From NCBI GenBank assembly GCA_963558075.1, contig CAUWFN010000061.1, forward strand, positions 1 through 6,768: a stretch of 6,768 bases of DNA, written 5' to 3'. Position 1 is the first letter of the stretch. Every line of letters starts with the position of its first letter. The notes under the pieces were generated by a model. The model was not told where the DNA came from, did not search any database, and saw only the letters and a program-made list of their open reading frames with translations. This DNA is from CALHKP01 sp963558075 (GTDB taxonomy: Bacteria > Bacillota > Clostridia > Peptostreptococcales > Anaerovoracaceae). This document shows, in pieces, positions 5,507 through 6,768 of the stretch. A program made the translations under genes and the position numbers.

Positions 5507-6712
5507 ATGCTTAAAAAAGAAAGACTTATGCATAATCTTAGATATTTTGCTGAAGTTGGTGCAACAGAATCTGAAGGAATAACAAGACTTGCCTTTAGTA
5601 ATGATCTATTTTTGTCAGCTGAAAAGCTTGTGGAGATAATATCTTCAATGGACAAATGTATAAGATATATGGATAAAACAGGTAGTCTTCATGTGATTCT
5701 ACCTGCAGAAAAAGATACTAAAGAAGAAATTGTATTCGGTTCTCATTTTGATACGGTACCTAATGGAGGATTGTATGATGGTTCGGCTGGAATAGCAGCT
5801 GGAATTGAAGTAATGTTACATGTATTAGAGGAATGTAAATCTCTTAAACATAATCTTCACCTAATTGCTTTTAACGCAGAAGAAGCAGGTCCTTTAGGTG
5901 GGACTTATGCAAGCAGAGCGATGCTAGGAGACATCTCGTATAATATTGATACTATCGAAGTTTTTGAAAAAAAGAGAGAGCAAAGTGAACTTTTAAGTAA
6001 CGTTGATTATATGGAATGGGATTCATCATCAGCAAAGGCATTTTTAGAATTGCATATTGAACAAGGTGGAATATTAGACGCAGAAGGTTTAGATGCAGGT
6101 GTTGTTACAGGTATTTTCGGAATACGAAGATATGTCATAAATATTGAAGGTGAATCAAATCATGCAGGAACGACACCAATGAATCAGAGAAGAGATCCAA
6201 TGGTTGCTGCTGCAGGACTAGTAACTTTTATAAATGAAAAAGCGAAGGCTTATGAAGGTAAACTTGTTGCTACTGTTGGAAAATTAGAAGTTAAGCCTAA
6301 CCTTGAAAGCATTATACCGCAGAAAGTAGAGCTTGTGATGGAAGTCAGAAGTTTATATAATGATGCCATGGACGAGTTATATAATGCAGTATGTCTTTAT
6401 GGAAGTAACCTTGATGGAATTAACTTTACTTCAAAACTGAAAGTTGATAAACCGCCCATCATGCTTAATAATAGTATTTGTGACGCTGAGGAGAAAGCAT
6501 GCGAAATATGTAAAATAAAATATAAAAGGATGCCTAGTGGTGCCGGTCACGATGCAAAAAGTTTTGCTAAAGCAGGTGTACCTACAGGTATGATTTTTGT
6601 GCCAAGTATAGATGGCAAAAGTCATACTCCATTAGAATATACTACAGATGAACAGCTAATAATTGGAGCAGAAATACTTTATGAAACAATAAAACTTATT
6701 GATAATTATTAA
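5507..6712 (+). CDS. M20-family N-carbamoyl / allantoate amidohydrolase
   Basis: This 401-residue cytosolic zinc enzyme belongs to the hydantoinase/carbamoylase branch of peptidase family M20, which removes a carbamoyl or ureido group from N-carbamoyl amino acids, ureidopropionate or allantoate. GSHFDTVPNGG gives H80 and D82; LYDGSAG the bridging D91; FNAEEAG the base E125 and ligand E126; ELHIEQG ligand H183 and Q186; SHTP the last ligand H373. The dimerisation/lid domain has NHAGTTPMNQRRDP (H219), KPN (N265) and VRS (R281), which correspond to residues that bind the substrate carboxylate/ureido group in allantoate amidohydrolase. GAGHDA (345-350) is also conserved. After the EE pair the usual GSRF is replaced by AGPLGGTYASRAMLG, so it is a divergent member. 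AAGGAGGTA (5492-5500) overlaps the TAA of the preceding gene and is ideally spaced, implying coupled translation. Complete length; the exact N-carbamoyl substrate is not readable from sequence. Confidence 0.87.
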   Translation: MLKKERLMHNLRYFAEVGATESEGITRLAFSNDLFLSAEKLVEIISSMDKCIRYMDKTGSLHVILPAEKDTKEEIVFGSHFDTVPNGGLYDGSAGIAAGIEVMLHVLEECKSLKHNLHLIAFNAEEAGPLGGTYASRAMLGDISYNIDTIEVFEKKREQSELLSNVDYMEWDSSSAKAFLELHIEQGGILDAEGLDAGVVTGIFGIRRYVINIEGESNHAGTTPMNQRRDPMVAAAGLVTFINEKAKAYEGKLVATVGKLEVKPNLESIIPQKVELVMEVRSLYNDAMDELYNAVCLYGSNLDGINFTSKLKVDKPPIMLNNSICDAEEKACEICKIKYKRMPSGAGHDAKSFAKAGVPTGMIFVPSIDGKSHTPLEYTTDEQLIIGAEILYETIKLIDNY

Positions 6713-6726
6713 AGTGGAATTTTATT

Positions 6727-6757
6727 AAGCTACTTGCACAAGCAAGTAGCTTTTTTT
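6727..6757 (+). terminator. Intrinsic terminator of the operon
   Basis: AAGCTACTTGC (6727-6737) and GCAAGTAGCTT (6742-6752) form a perfect 11-bp stem around the loop ACAA, and seven T (6751-6757) follow. It lies 14 bases after the stop of the carbamoylase gene and ends the + strand transcript. The minus-strand side has no T run, so it is one-directional. Confidence 0.95.
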
Positions 6758-6768
6758 AATAAATAATA

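Noticed and set aside
5315..5655. Minus-strand open frames across the hydantoinase/carbamoylase junction
   Set aside because: They cover the strong ribosome site and ends of two clear + strand genes, and their composition is low in complexity with no family motif.
1..6768. CRISPR arrays, insertion sequences, tRNA or rRNA genes
   Set aside because: No spaced direct repeats, transposase-like frames, terminal inverted repeats or RNA gene signatures were seen.

Overview
The window reads as one compact catabolic and transport operon from an AT-rich, low-GC Gram-positive anaerobe of the Clostridia type. This assignment is inferred from strong AGGAGG-type ribosome sites, A/T-ending codons, short spacers and family resemblance; no rRNA or other marker gene is present to prove it. 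All five genes lie on the + strand and appear intact: an NhaC-superfamily transporter (148-1686), an AtzA/TrzN-like amidohydrolase (1712-3136), a DMT/EamA-type permease (3137-3976), an allantoinase/hydantoinase-like cyclic amidohydrolase (4084-5493) and an M20-family N-carbamoyl amidohydrolase (5507-6712).

Layout: the 147-base leader holds a good match to a sigma-54 (-24/-12) promoter at 75-91, followed by a strong ribosome site. The first three genes are tightly packed, with 25 and 0 bases between them. A 107-base gap (3977-4083) follows, holding a 12-bp hairpin without a T tract and a weaker sigma-54-like element just before the fourth gene. The last two genes are 13 bases apart. A textbook intrinsic terminator (6727-6757) closes the unit.

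How the genes may work together (inference): the three enzymes form a logical series. The AtzA-like enzyme would hydrolytically remove an amino/imino group from a ring, the HydA/AllB-like enzyme would open the resulting cyclic ureide, and the M20 enzyme would cleave the N-carbamoyl product to an amine or amino acid, CO2 and NH3. Two transporters would move the substrate, the product or coupling ions. Creatinine via N-methylhydantoin and N-carbamoylsarcosine to sarcosine, glycocyamidine via hydantoin to glycine, or allantoin/purine-derived rings would all fit this logic; the sequence alone does not choose between them. Sigma-54 control would fit a substrate-induced pathway driven by an enhancer-binding activator encoded outside the window.

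Unusual points: Gln in the amidohydrolase where a catalytic Glu is usual, loss of the Asp-Asp motif in the NhaC-like transporter, a 29-base near-perfect palindrome inside the permease gene, a block of different codon use inside the first gene, and a distinctive loop after the lysine ligand of the cyclic amidohydrolase.
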